This document shows positions 32,382 to 40,922 of a stretch of 64,000 bases of DNA, one piece after another (position 1 is the stretch's first letter; each line of letters opens with the position of its first letter). Origin of the DNA: JBEIGE01 sp040382055. GTDB lineage: Bacteria; Pseudomonadota; Gammaproteobacteria; Burkholderiales; Burkholderiaceae_C. The notes beneath the pieces are model-generated. The model was not told the origin of the DNA. It searched no databases and was given only the letters and a program-made list of their open reading frames with translations. Made by a program: the position numbers and the translations under genes. Location of the stretch: positions 1 through 64,000 of the forward strand of contig JBEIGE010000004.1 in NCBI GenBank assembly GCA_040382055.1, read 5' to 3'.

Positions 32382-32936
32382 TCATAAAGATGCCGCTGAG
32401 CGCGCCGCTTGGTCATAGATGCCTGAGAGCAGGCGCAACAAACGGGCAAGCTCGCCGATGTCACGGTTCAGACCGTCATCTGCATTGAGCGCATTGATCA
32501 GGCACGATTCACGGATTTCGCGGTAACGGTTGACAAAATCCAGCCCGGCCTGTGTGCTGGCGTAGGTGACGTCTTTGCCACTTTTGCTGGAGATCACGAC
32601 GCCCAGGCCCTGCAGTTTTTTTAACGAGTAGTTGATCAGATGCGTGTCTTCCACGTTCATGATGAAGCAGATATCTGCCAGGCGCTTGTTGCGAGCCCGG
32701 TGTGTCACGTGATGAAGCACCAAAACATCCAGCGGCATCAGGTCTTTCAAGCCAGCCGCACTCATACAGTGCACGATCCAGCGGTGAAAAGCATTGCCCG
32801 CAACAATCAGGCCGAATTCGAATTCGCTCATCTCGGCGCTGTTGGGCGAGACCAAGTGTGCGGATGAGACGATCGGTGCCTGGTCAGAGGCCTTGTCCTC
32901 GGGGGTAGAGGCTTTGGAATCAGGCTTTTTCACCAT
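32382..32936 (-). CDS. Winged-helix (MarR-like) transcription regulator
   Basis: The 184-residue protein has a disordered, charged N-terminus (about 35 residues) and a MarR-type winged helix: LDVLVLHHVTHRARNKRLAD, ICFIMNVEDTHLINYSLKKL, then a wing with VISSKSGKDVTYASTQAGLD. It resembles regulators paired with amidase and oxoprolinase genes. It is 72 bases upstream of the oxoprolinase on the same strand and divergent from the TRAP dctP gene, with an inverted repeat in the 167-base gap. Control of both flanking transcripts is inferred. Effector unknown. Confidence 0.75.
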   Translation of the reverse strand: MVKKPDSKASTPEDKASDQAPIVSSAHLVSPNSAEMSEFEFGLIVAGNAFHRWIVHCMSAAGLKDLMPLDVLVLHHVTHRARNKRLADICFIMNVEDTHLINYSLKKLQGLGVVISSKSGKDVTYASTQAGLDFVNRYREIRESCLINALNADDGLNRDIGELARLLRLLSGIYDQAARSAASL

Positions 32937-32985
32937 GGAGGTCCTTCAGGCTGGCATTGTTGTTGCATAGAAGAAATTGTATTCA

Positions 32986-33006
32986 GTTAATCTGTAATTT
33001 ATTAAC
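32986..33006. promoter_or_regulatory. Inverted repeat between regulator and dctP
   Basis: GTTAAT (32986-32991) and ATTAAC (33001-33006) are perfect arms nine bases apart in an AT-rich divergent promoter region. The spacing, about 15 bases centre to centre, suits a dimeric winged-helix regulator. It is a candidate operator for the adjacent regulator. Confidence 0.42.
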
Positions 33007-33103
33007 AAATTGTCAACGATTAGGGAAAACACTGATCAGATTCTGGGAAATCCGAATTACATTGAATGGTCCGAATCGCAATCTCAACCCACTGGAGTTT
33101 TTT

Positions 33104-34081
33104 ATGAAACGTCGCCTGTTTGCTGCCAGCACTACCGTCGCTGCGCTTGCCCTGACCTCCCTGAGTGCTTTTGCACAAACCAAATGGGACTTGGCGGCAG
33201 CCTATTCGCCAAGCAATTTCCATTCTGAGAACCTGGTTCAGTTCGCCAACGATGTGGACAAAGCCACAGGCGGCAAACTCAAGATCACCGTGCATTCCAA
33301 CGCCTCGCTCTTCAAAGCACCTGAAATCAAGCGTGCCGTGCAAGGTGGCCAAGCCCAGGCCGGAGAAATTTTGCTGGCGAACTTTCAGAATGAATGGCAA
33401 ATCTACGGTGCCGATGGCCTGCCCTTCCTGGCTGATAGCTATGACGAAGCCATCAAGCTGTACCGCGCCCAGAAGCCCGTCATGGAAAAGAAACTGGCTG
33501 AGCAAGGTCTGATGTTGTTGTACTCGGTGGCCTGGCCACCCCAGGGCCTGTATTCCAAGAAACCCATCGCTTCTGCAGCCGATCTCAAGGGCATCAAATG
33601 GCGAGCCTACAGCCCGGCCACCGCCCGCATCGCCGATTTGGTGGGTGCGCAGCCCGTAACCGTGCAAGCGGCGGAACTGTCACAGGCTCTGGCCACCGGC
33701 GTGGTCGAATCCACCATGACTTCGGGTGCCACAGGCGTAGATACCAAGATTTTTGAACACCTGAAGTACTACTACGACTTGCAGGCCTGGTTACCCAAAA
33801 ACTCGGTGATCGTGAATAAAAAGGCCTTTGATGCGCTGGACAAGCCCTCACAGGACGCTTTGCTCAAGGCCGGCGCAGAAGCCGAGGCGCGTGGACTGGT
33901 TGCCAGCAAACGCGTGAATACCGAGTCGATTGAGAAGCTCAAGGCCAATGGCGTTCAGGTGTTGCCCCCTTCAGCCGCGCTCAAGGCGGATATGAAAAAA
34001 GTGGGTGGCACCATGCTCAATGAATGGCTGGAAAAAACCGGTGCTGAAGGTAAATCCCTGGTCGATGCCTTCAACCGCTAA
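33104..34081 (+). CDS. dctP-like: TRAP transporter periplasmic substrate-binding protein (DctP family)
   Basis: The chosen ATG at 33104 gives MKRRLFAASTTVAALALTSL, a signal peptide cleaved after AFAQ; the longer frame reads through the promoter. The mature part (about 300 residues) is DctP-like: KWDLAAAYSPSNFHSENLVQ, then GEILLANFQNEWQIYGADGL, the signature DLKGIKWRAYSPATARIADL and later ATGVVESTMTSGATGVD. The arginine in the IKWRAY block is the one that typically contacts a carboxylate substrate. It heads dctP-dctQ-dctM and is divergent from an oxoprolinase and its regulator, so 5-oxoproline or a related cyclic amide acid is the likely ligand (inference). Confidence 0.87.
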   Translation: MKRRLFAASTTVAALALTSLSAFAQTKWDLAAAYSPSNFHSENLVQFANDVDKATGGKLKITVHSNASLFKAPEIKRAVQGGQAQAGEILLANFQNEWQIYGADGLPFLADSYDEAIKLYRAQKPVMEKKLAEQGLMLLYSVAWPPQGLYSKKPIASAADLKGIKWRAYSPATARIADLVGAQPVTVQAAELSQALATGVVESTMTSGATGVDTKIFEHLKYYYDLQAWLPKNSVIVNKKAFDALDKPSQDALLKAGAEAEARGLVASKRVNTESIEKLKANGVQVLPPSAALKADMKKVGGTMLNEWLEKTGAEGKSLVDAFNR

Positions 34082-34100
34082 CCCGTTCTAGCAGCACTGA

Positions 34101-34667
34101 ATGTCTGATTCAACCATCCGCAAGGCTGGCGCGCTGCGGCGCAGTCTGGATGGTCTGTATGCGTTGGGCGGCATGCTTGCCGCCCTCTGTGTGCTGACCA
34201 TTCTGCTGCTCATGATCGGTGGCTCTGTGGGCCGCAGCTTGAACTGGCGGGTCTCCTGGATCAATGACATTGTGTCCTGGCTGTGTGCTGCTGCTGCCTT
34301 TCTGGGCATGGCCTACAGCTTTCGCAACGGCGATTTTGTCCGCGTCACGCTGGTGCTTGAATCTGTCAAGCCGGCCGTGCGTCGCTGGCTGGAACTGCTG
34401 TCTTTGGGTATTGCAGCCATTGCCATCGGCTACCTTGGTTTTTGGGCCGCCCGCTTCACCTATGAAAGCTGGGAATTCAACGACATCGCTGGCAATATGG
34501 TGGCTATCCCCATCTGGATACCCCAGTTGAGTTTTGTTGTTGGCTCGGCCATTCTGGTCATTGCAGTCCTGGACGAATGCGTCTGCGTTCTGCAAGGTGC
34601 CAAACCGAGTTATGTAGCCCGTGTAGAAGAGCGCCATGCGCGTGGTGATTTTTCCGAGGAACTGTAA
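34101..34667 (+). CDS. dctQ-like: TRAP transporter small membrane subunit (DctQ family)
   Basis: The 188-residue protein has four transmembrane segments at about residues 20-40, 55-75, 95-115 and 140-160, as usual for DctQ. The conserved WINDIVSWLCAAAAFLGMAY and NGDFVRVTLVLE blocks are present. It stabilises the large subunit and contacts the binding protein in the membrane. It starts 19 bases after dctP and its stop shares one base with the dctM ATG (TAATG at 34665). Confidence 0.87.
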   Translation: MSDSTIRKAGALRRSLDGLYALGGMLAALCVLTILLLMIGGSVGRSLNWRVSWINDIVSWLCAAAAFLGMAYSFRNGDFVRVTLVLESVKPAVRRWLELLSLGIAAIAIGYLGFWAARFTYESWEFNDIAGNMVAIPIWIPQLSFVVGSAILVIAVLDECVCVLQGAKPSYVARVEERHARGDFSEEL

Positions 34668-35977
34668 TGGGCCTGATTGAAATCGGAGCCCTGTTGCTCT
34701 TTCTCATGTTGCTGATGCTCAGCGGCGGTGTCTGGATCGCCATGACCCTGGCCATTGTGGGCTGGGTCGGGCAGGCGTTTTTCACGACCACCCAGCCGGG
34801 GAAAAACCTGTTTTCGGCCTTTTGGGAAACCACAGCCAGCTGGGAACTGGCGGCTCTGCCCCTGTTCATCTGGATGGGTGAAATTCTCTACCGCACCAAG
34901 CTGTCTGAGCAAATGTTTGATGGTTTGTCCCCCTGGCTGTCCAAGGTGCCCGGGCGACTGATGCACACCACGGTCCTGGGTTGCGGGATTTTCGGCTCTG
35001 TGTCAGGCTCATCGGCAGCCACCTGCGCCACCATTGCCAAGGTGGCACTGCCCGAGCTGGAGCGTCGGGGCTACGACAAAAGCCTGGCCTTGGGATCACT
35101 GGCTGCAGCCGGCGGCTTGGGCATCCTGATTCCACCGTCCATCACCATGGTGGTCTACGCAGTGGCAGCCGATGCCAGCGTGATCCGGCTTTTCTTGGCG
35201 GGCTTCCTGCCTGGCTTTTTGCTGATGGGTTTGTTCTCGGGCTACATCATTTGGTGGAGCCTGAGAAATCCGGACAAGGTGCCGCCACCCGAAGCACCAA
35301 CCACCTTTGTCCAGAAACTGATCCGCTCCGGTAGCCTCATCCCCTGTGGACTGCTCATCGTCTTTATTGTCTGGGTGCTGGTGGCCGGCATTGCGACTGC
35401 CACCGAATGCGCGGCCTGGGGCGTGGTGGGGTCGCTCGCCATTGCCGCTGCCGGTCGCAGTCTGACCCTGCAAAACTTTTGGCAGGGTCTGGTGGGTGCT
35501 ACCCGCGTGAGCTGCATGATCATGTTCATTCTGGCGGGTGCCGCCTTTCTGACCAAGACCATGGCATTTACCGGCATTCCGCGTGAACTGGCCGAGATGG
35601 TTGCTGCGGCCAACTTGTCGCCCTACGGTCTCATTGCCGTGCTGGTGGTGGTCTACCTTATTCTCGGAGCAGCGCTGGACGGTATTTCCATGATCGTGCT
35701 GACCAGCGCGGTGGTGTTGCCCATGGTTCAGAAAGCCGGCTTTGACCTGGTCTGGTTCGGCATTTTCATCATCATGCTCATTGAGATAGCCGAGATCACG
35801 CCGCCTGTGGGATTTAACCTGTTTGTCCTGCAAAACATGACCGGTACCGACAGCAACCGCATTGCCCGCATGACCCTGCCCTTCTTTGCCTGCATGATTG
35901 TGGCCATCGTCTTGATTACCGTTTTCCCGGAAATCGTGACCAGTGTTCCCAACTGGTTCATGGGCATGGAGCGGTAA
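34667..35977 (+). CDS. dctM-like: TRAP transporter large membrane subunit (DctM family)
   Basis: The 436-residue, very hydrophobic protein shows the DctM pattern: ALPLFIWMGEILYRTKLSEQ, GIFGSVSGSSAATCATIAKV, AAAGGLGILIPPSITMVVYA, and the C-terminal LIEIAEITPPVGFNLFVLQN. Twelve or so membrane helices form the sodium-driven channel. The length is normal. It completes the dctPQM operon and is followed five bases later by crcB. Confidence 0.92.
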   Translation: MGLIEIGALLLFLMLLMLSGGVWIAMTLAIVGWVGQAFFTTTQPGKNLFSAFWETTASWELAALPLFIWMGEILYRTKLSEQMFDGLSPWLSKVPGRLMHTTVLGCGIFGSVSGSSAATCATIAKVALPELERRGYDKSLALGSLAAAGGLGILIPPSITMVVYAVAADASVIRLFLAGFLPGFLLMGLFSGYIIWWSLRNPDKVPPPEAPTTFVQKLIRSGSLIPCGLLIVFIVWVLVAGIATATECAAWGVVGSLAIAAAGRSLTLQNFWQGLVGATRVSCMIMFILAGAAFLTKTMAFTGIPRELAEMVAAANLSPYGLIAVLVVVYLILGAALDGISMIVLTSAVVLPMVQKAGFDLVWFGIFIIMLIEIAEITPPVGFNLFVLQNMTGTDSNRIARMTLPFFACMIVAIVLITVFPEIVTSVPNWFMGMER

Positions 35978-35982
35978 CGACG

Positions 35983-36369
35983 GTGCTTGCTATTGCCGCC
36001 ATTTGTATCGGCGCAAGCGTGGGTGCTTTGGGCCGCTGGGGCTTGGGTTTGTGGCTAAGCCCGGGGGCAGTGATTCCCTGGGGCACCTTGGCCGCCAACC
36101 TGATCGGTGGCTACCTGATAGGCGTATGTATTGCCGTGTTTGAAAGCCTGCCCCAGCTTGACCCGAACTGGCGGCTGCTGCTGGTAACCGGTTTTTTGGG
36201 GGCGCTGACCACCTTTTCCAGCTTTTCAGCAGAGGTGGTCACCATGCTGATGCAACAGCGCTACCTGTTGGCGGCAAGTACGGCTGGCCTGCACCTGGCT
36301 GGCTCCTTGCTTCTGACCGTACTGGGAATCAAGAGTACTCTATTTTTGATAGCAAACTACTGGCGTTGA
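35983..36369 (+). CDS. crcB: CrcB/Fluc fluoride ion channel
   Basis: The 128-residue protein has four transmembrane segments and the Fluc signature GALGRWGLGLW, then WGTLAANLIGGYLIGVCIAV and TGFLGALTTFSSFSAEVVTM. Fluc proteins export fluoride as antiparallel dimers, and all conserved positions visible here are intact. It starts at a GTG five bases after dctM; no fluoride riboswitch was seen between them, so expression seems tied to the TRAP operon. Confidence 0.93.
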   Translation: MLAIAAICIGASVGALGRWGLGLWLSPGAVIPWGTLAANLIGGYLIGVCIAVFESLPQLDPNWRLLLVTGFLGALTTFSSFSAEVVTMLMQQRYLLAASTAGLHLAGSLLLTVLGIKSTLFLIANYWR

Positions 36370-36487
36370 GCAAGCGCTGGCAACATAAATCGTTGCAGCT
36401 AATAAGCGTTTGACGCACAGATCTTTGTAGTTTGTAGAATCAGGCCACTCACAATAATTCATAACTTCAGCGTCTAAAGGGTTCCCT

Positions 36488-36928
36488 ATGCCTAGCGTCA
36501 AAAATTGTCTGGATCGCAAACCAAACACCATTGTTTCTGTCTCTCCCACCGACAAGGTGGTCAAGGCACTTGAGCTGATGCGCGACAAGCGTGTGCGCTC
36601 CATCATCGTGATGGAAGGCGAGAAGTTGGTCGGCATCGTGTCCCAGGGTGACTGTGCCATCAAGGTCTTGCTGCCCGGCGCTGATGCCAAACAAGTGGCC
36701 ATTGAGACCATCATGACGCCCAACCCCCTCACGGTTGAAATCGATGACAAGCTCGACAGCTGTATGGCAACGATGGTGCAACGCCATATCCGCCATTTGC
36801 CGGTGGTCAAGGCAAACCAGGTCATCGGCGTCCTGTCCATCGGCGACATCGTGAAGGAAATTTTGAGTATTCAGGGCAATCAGATCCAGTTTCTGGAAAC
36901 CTACATCAAGGGTCACGGCGCCAGTTAG
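36488..36928 (+). CDS. CBS-domain protein
   Basis: The 146-residue protein is two CBS motifs: RKPNTIVSVSPTDKVVKALE to KLVGIVSQGD, and IMTPNPLTVEIDDKLDSCMA to QVIGVLSIGDIVKEILSIQG. CBS pairs bind adenosine nucleotides and sense energy state. No enzymatic domain is fused, so it probably regulates another protein. It lies between crcB and the convergent modC gene; no operon partner is evident. Confidence 0.85.
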   Translation: MPSVKNCLDRKPNTIVSVSPTDKVVKALELMRDKRVRSIIVMEGEKLVGIVSQGDCAIKVLLPGADAKQVAIETIMTPNPLTVEIDDKLDSCMATMVQRHIRHLPVVKANQVIGVLSIGDIVKEILSIQGNQIQFLETYIKGHGAS

Positions 36929-36996
36929 TTTCTATCCTTGGCCTGGAAGGCTCGCATTGATAGCGGTTTACAAGGTTGCGGGTCTTGGGGTTTTGT

Positions 36997-38079
36997 TCAC
37001 TGAACCACTGCCACCGACTTGACCTGGGCCCAGACTGGCATGCCACTGTACAGCCCCAGCACGCTTGCTGACCGGGCCGTAATGCGGGACAACAGCACGG
37101 TGGAGTCATTGCGCAGACGAATCAGCACTTGTGAGGGGTGGATATCGGGCACGATGGTTTCAATGTGCATATGCAGCACATTCTGGATGCTGGTTTGCTC
37201 GGGCTTGACCGTGGCCAGGCTAACGTCCCGGGCCAATACGCGCAAACGAACGCGCTGACCAAAGGGCAAGGCGTTGTCTCTGACCCATAGGCTGCCAGAC
37301 TCAAAATCAACCCGGGCAAGATGCCAGGCGGTATCGCGTTCCTGCACGGTGCCTACCAGCAGCGCTCCCACGTCCTCACCCAACAGCACCGGCGTGTTCA
37401 CATTGGCCAATACCTCGGCCACCGGCCCGGCAGCCACCACCCTGCCCTGATCCAGCACCACCAGGGTGTCGGCCAGGCGCGCCACTTCGTCTGCCGCATG
37501 CGTCACGTACAACATGGGAATGGCCAGTTCATCGCGCAGTCGCTCCAGCCAGGGCAGGATGTCCTGGCGGCGGGCATGGTCCAGCGAGGCCAGTGGTTCA
37601 TCGAGCAGCAGCAAGCGCGGCTGGGTGGCCAGGGCGCGCGCAATGGCCACACGCTGGCGCTCTCCGCCCGAGAGGGTGTGGCAGCGCCGCTTCATGAGTG
37701 CGCCAATGCCCAGCAGTTCGACCACGGCATTGAGCGCCATGCTGTTGTTCTGCGTACCGCTTCGCTGTCCGTAGCGCAGGTTGCCCTCCACATCGAGATG
37801 TTCAAACAGGCTGGCCTCCTGAAACACATAGCCCAAGGGCCGACGCCAGGTAGGCACAAAGATGTTTTGGGCATCGTCCTGCCAGACGGCCTCACCCAAT
37901 TGCACGAGGGCCCGACTGGGCCGCTCCAGTCCGGCAACACAACGCAGCAAGGAGGTTTTGCCCGAACCTGATGGACCAAACAAGACGCTGATGCCTCTGG
38001 CGGGCAAGCTCACATCGACCTCAAGCGCAAATGCACTGCGCGACAGCAGCAGCCGGATCCGGTGGGCGGAATCGCTCAC
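36997..38079 (-). CDS. modC: Molybdate ABC transporter ATP-binding protein
   Basis: The 360-residue protein has a Walker A in FGPSGSGKTSLLRCVAGLER, the ABC signature HTLSGGERQRVAIARALATQ, Walker B RLLLLDEPLASLD and a C-terminal TOBE/MOP domain (ARSASVLGLYSGMPVWAQVK) that binds the oxyanion. This is the ModC layout. It overlaps modB by four bases (ATGA at 38076). The MOP domain gives feedback control by molybdate. It is the last gene of the eight-gene minus-strand molybdate/tungstate cluster. Confidence 0.94.
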   Translation of the reverse strand: MSDSAHRIRLLLSRSAFALEVDVSLPARGISVLFGPSGSGKTSLLRCVAGLERPSRALVQLGEAVWQDDAQNIFVPTWRRPLGYVFQEASLFEHLDVEGNLRYGQRSGTQNNSMALNAVVELLGIGALMKRRCHTLSGGERQRVAIARALATQPRLLLLDEPLASLDHARRQDILPWLERLRDELAIPMLYVTHAADEVARLADTLVVLDQGRVVAAGPVAEVLANVNTPVLLGEDVGALLVGTVQERDTAWHLARVDFESGSLWVRDNALPFGQRVRLRVLARDVSLATVKPEQTSIQNVLHMHIETIVPDIHPSQVLIRLRNDSTVLLSRITARSASVLGLYSGMPVWAQVKSVAVVQ

Positions 38080-38759
38080 AGCATGACACGCTGGCGGCGG
38101 CGATGCAGCAAGCCCAGAGAGAGTAGGACCAGGAAGGAAAACGCCACCATGGCCGCTGCCAGGGCATGCGCCTGCGTGTAGTCCATGGCCTCCACATGGC
38201 CGTAGATTTGCGTGGAAACCACCTGGGTCTTGCCCGGAATATTGCCGCCGATCATCAACACCACGCCAAATTCACCCACGGTGTGGGCAAAGGTCAAAAC
38301 CGCCGCCGTCAGGTAGCCGGAACGCGCCAGCGGCAAGGCCACGCTGACAAAAGCTTTCAGGGGGCTGGCCCGAAGTGTTGCGGCCACCTCCATAGGCCGA
38401 GCACCAATCGCCTCAAAAGCGTGTTGCAGGGGTTGCACGGCAAAGGGCAGCGAATAGACCAGAGAGCCCAAGACCAAACCGGTAAAGGTAAATGACAAGG
38501 TGCCCAGCCCCAGCCACTGGGTGAACTGGCCCAGCCAGCCTTGGGGGCCCAGACTGACCAGGAGGTAAAAACCCAGCACTGTAGGCGGAAGTACCAGCGG
38601 CAGCGCCACCACCGCCGCGACCGGGGCGCGCCAGCCTGAACGGGTTTGCGCCAGCCACCAGGCCAGGGGGGTGCCCAGCAACAGCAACAAAACCGTCGTC
38701 AGTCCTGCGAGTTTCAGGGTCAGCGCGATGGCGCTCAGGTCGTCATAGGAAAAAGGCAA
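38076..38759 (-). CDS. modB: Molybdate ABC transporter permease
   Basis: The 227-residue protein has five or six transmembrane helices and the EAA-type loop EAIGARPMEVAATLRASPLK, followed by TFAHTVGEFGVVLMIGGNIP, a ModB-like motif. It forms the inner-membrane channel for molybdate. It starts three bases after the modA stop and overlaps modC by four bases. Confidence 0.93.
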   Translation of the reverse strand: MPFSYDDLSAIALTLKLAGLTTVLLLLLGTPLAWWLAQTRSGWRAPVAAVVALPLVLPPTVLGFYLLVSLGPQGWLGQFTQWLGLGTLSFTFTGLVLGSLVYSLPFAVQPLQHAFEAIGARPMEVAATLRASPLKAFVSVALPLARSGYLTAAVLTFAHTVGEFGVVLMIGGNIPGKTQVVSTQIYGHVEAMDYTQAHALAAAMVAFSFLVLLSLGLLHRRRQRVML

Positions 38760-38761
38760 GG

Positions 38762-39526
38762 TCAGATTTCATAGCCGAAAGAACGGATGATGGTACGCGC
38801 TTTGTCAGTTTTTAAAAAATCCATCAGTGCCAACGCGGCTGGCTGATTGCGACCCGGGTTGAGGAGAACAGCGTCCTGGCGGATGGGTGAATGCAAATTG
38901 GCGGGTACCACCCAGCCTGATCCCTGTCTGATACGCTGGTCGCTCATCACCTGTGAAAGCGCCACAAAGCCGATTGCGGCGTTGCCGGTGGCAACAAACT
39001 GATAGGCCTGGGCGATGTTTTCCCCCTGAACAAAGCGGCTCTGCCAGCGTTGCAGCAAGCCCAGGCTCTGCAAGGTCTGGATAGCCGCTGCGCCATAGGG
39101 CGCCAAACGTGGGTCTGCCAGGGCCAGTCGATCAACCCGCTCGGAACGCAGAATGGCACCGGCGTCATCGACCAGACCCGCTTGCAAGCTCCACAGCACC
39201 AAACGACCCCGGGCGTAGCTGAAACGGCTGCTGCCCAGCGCCAAGCCATCCCGGACCAGCCTCTCAGGGGTTTCGTCATCCGCCGAGAGGAACACCTGAA
39301 ACGGCGCTCCGTTGCTGATTTGTGCAAAGAACTTGCCGGTGGAGCCCAAGGCCAGTACGGCCCTGTGCCCGGTTTCCTGCTCAAACGCAGCCGCAATTTT
39401 TTGCATGGGTGCCGCAAAATTAGCAGCCACCGCAACGCTGACCTCAGCGGCAAAAGACAGCGACATTTCTGTCAAAAAGAGCACAAAGCAAAAACACAGC
39501 CTCAAACTTGCCTTCAAATGCCGCAT
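38762..39526 (-). CDS. modA: Molybdate-binding periplasmic protein
   Basis: The start at 39526 gives MRHLKASLRLCFCFVLFLTE, a signal peptide cleaved near SFAAEV; the longer frame has no signal. The mature protein matches ModA with VSVAVAANFAAPMQKIAAAF and EQETGHRAVLALGSTGKFFA, the serine- and glycine-rich oxyanion pocket. Later NAAIGFVALSQVMSDQRIRQ is the second binding lobe. It delivers molybdate to ModB. Forty-four bases separate it from the upstream molybdopterin-fold gene on the same strand. Confidence 0.92.
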   Translation of the reverse strand: MRHLKASLRLCFCFVLFLTEMSLSFAAEVSVAVAANFAAPMQKIAAAFEQETGHRAVLALGSTGKFFAQISNGAPFQVFLSADDETPERLVRDGLALGSSRFSYARGRLVLWSLQAGLVDDAGAILRSERVDRLALADPRLAPYGAAAIQTLQSLGLLQRWQSRFVQGENIAQAYQFVATGNAAIGFVALSQVMSDQRIRQGSGWVVPANLHSPIRQDAVLLNPGRNQPAALALMDFLKTDKARTIIRSFGYEI

Positions 39527-39570
39527 CAGATCACACCGCAGAGTTAGGCGACAAGTATAGAAAAGACAAC

Positions 39571-40110
39571 TCAGGGCAGCACCACCTCGATGGTTTTGAG
39601 CCACCGAACATGACGCGGGCCTGAGCGAATGTCTTGCAGGGACCGCAAGCCCGGCAGGCCATCTCTTTCCAGGAGTTCATCCGTCCCCTCGCGTATGACC
39701 ACGATCACACCATCGCCCAAAGCACTGTTGTAGAGCTCCCCCCAGGAAAAACTCGCCTGGTAACCGTCCTGTGCTGTGAGCAACACCACCGCCCGTCGGA
39801 TCGCACGCCGGTCCGGCTTCAGACCCGCCTGATCAAGCAGCTGGCGCAGTGGCACGCCCTGGTATGGGATTGTGAGCGTGACCTCTTTACCATCTTGAAC
39901 GACGGTTCGGTTTTCGGCATAGTCCTTGCGGGGCAAAGCCAGCAAATCTTTCCGGCTCAAGGAGAGAACCTTGTGCACTTCACCAGACACCTGGAGCACG
40001 AACCCAGGCGCATTTTGAGCCCATGCAGTCTGGCAGACCCAAATAGCAAGGCCAACTAAAAGCGACTTAAGGTTTGCCAAAACCAAATCGCTCAAAAATT
40101 GTCTGTGCAT
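39571..40110 (-). CDS. Exported molybdopterin-oxidoreductase-fold protein without cysteine
   Basis: The start is uncertain: 40110 gives a signal-like N-terminus (LVLANLKSLLVGLAIWVCQT), cleaved near AWAQ; it overlaps the upstream ModA-like gene by 44 bases. The mature part resembles a small sulfite-oxidase-type Mo-binding domain, with RKDLLALPRKDYAENRTV, LTIPYQGVPLRQLLDQAGLK and GYQASFSWGELYNSALG. The cysteine that would bind Mo in that fold is absent: no cysteine at all is present after the signal. So it may bind the cofactor differently or have another role. Its place within the molybdate/tungstate operon is the main clue. Confidence 0.7.
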   Translation of the reverse strand: MHRQFLSDLVLANLKSLLVGLAIWVCQTAWAQNAPGFVLQVSGEVHKVLSLSRKDLLALPRKDYAENRTVVQDGKEVTLTIPYQGVPLRQLLDQAGLKPDRRAIRRAVVLLTAQDGYQASFSWGELYNSALGDGVIVVIREGTDELLERDGLPGLRSLQDIRSGPRHVRWLKTIEVVLP

Positions 40111-40918
40111 GCGGCGACAAGAGGTAATCGGCAAATTTCTGTGCCGATTCACCCGCGCCGCTTCGAACAGTCAGCCCGTACGCTGCGCCTACCTGAAGTT
40201 CCACCGGAATCTGAAACACTTTGAGACGTGGCACCTCTCGTTGTGAGGCCACAGCGTTGGTGCAATAGGTCAAAAACACATCGGCCTGGCGCTCATCCAT
40301 GACCCAGGCATAGGTCCCTCGCCCAGCTGGTGGTTTGGGTGAATCGGCCCCGCCCGTAAGCTTGAGGGCCTTGGCATCGAGCAGGGCAAATGCACCGGGC
40401 CTGACGGTCTCTGCCTTGCGGAAAAGTGCCCAAGCGTAATCACCTGAGGGGTCCGCCACGGGTGTGGAGGTTCCAAGCCGAATCTGAGGTTTCAACAGCG
40501 TATCGAGCATGCCTGCCGGCTCGATTGCCACCTCAGGCTGGGTTAACAAACATAAGGCGTTGCGCACAAAAACGACGGGCTTTTTCCAGTCAGTGCTCCT
40601 TGCCAGACGTTCGGGATGGTTGGTATCGGCCGAGGCAAAAACCTGGGCTGGTGCGCCCTGCTCAATTCGCTCCCGAAGTAGACCGGATGCACCGAAAGTC
40701 AGGTTGACTTTGGCCACGCCGTGGGCCTGGCTTTGAGCAGCGATCTCGGTCAGAACCTCGCGCAAACTGCCAGCAGCAAACACCTCCAGGGCATCTGGTC
40801 TGGTCTGGGCATAGACACTGCTCATGCAGCAACTGGCGACCAAGACACCGAGTACCTGTTTGTAGACATCACTGGGGTGATTGGTTTGGTGCTTCGCCTT
40901 GTGTTTGAAGTTGAGCAT
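40067..40918 (-). CDS. Second ModA-like periplasmic oxyanion-binding protein
   Basis: From the ATG at 40918 the 283-residue protein has a signal sequence (YKQVLGVLVASCCMSSVYAQ) and then LEVFAAGSLREVLTEIAAQS, NLTFGASGLLRERIEQGAPA, QVFASADTNHPERLARSTDW. This is the ModA/tungstate-binding fold but distinct from modA and tupA in the same operon. It sits four bases after tupA. A different oxyanion or affinity range is plausible; which one cannot be told from sequence. Confidence 0.78.
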   Translation of the reverse strand: MLNFKHKAKHQTNHPSDVYKQVLGVLVASCCMSSVYAQTRPDALEVFAAGSLREVLTEIAAQSQAHGVAKVNLTFGASGLLRERIEQGAPAQVFASADTNHPERLARSTDWKKPVVFVRNALCLLTQPEVAIEPAGMLDTLLKPQIRLGTSTPVADPSGDYAWALFRKAETVRPGAFALLDAKALKLTGGADSPKPPAGRGTYAWVMDERQADVFLTYCTNAVASQREVPRLKVFQIPVELQVGAAYGLTVRSGAGESAQKFADYLLSPHAQTIFERFGFGKP

Positions 40919-40922
40919 TGGG

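Noticed and set aside
36370..36487. Possible fluoride riboswitch near crcB
   Set aside because: The crcB gene is preceded by only five bases after dctM, and the region after crcB contains no recognisable fluoride-riboswitch motif.
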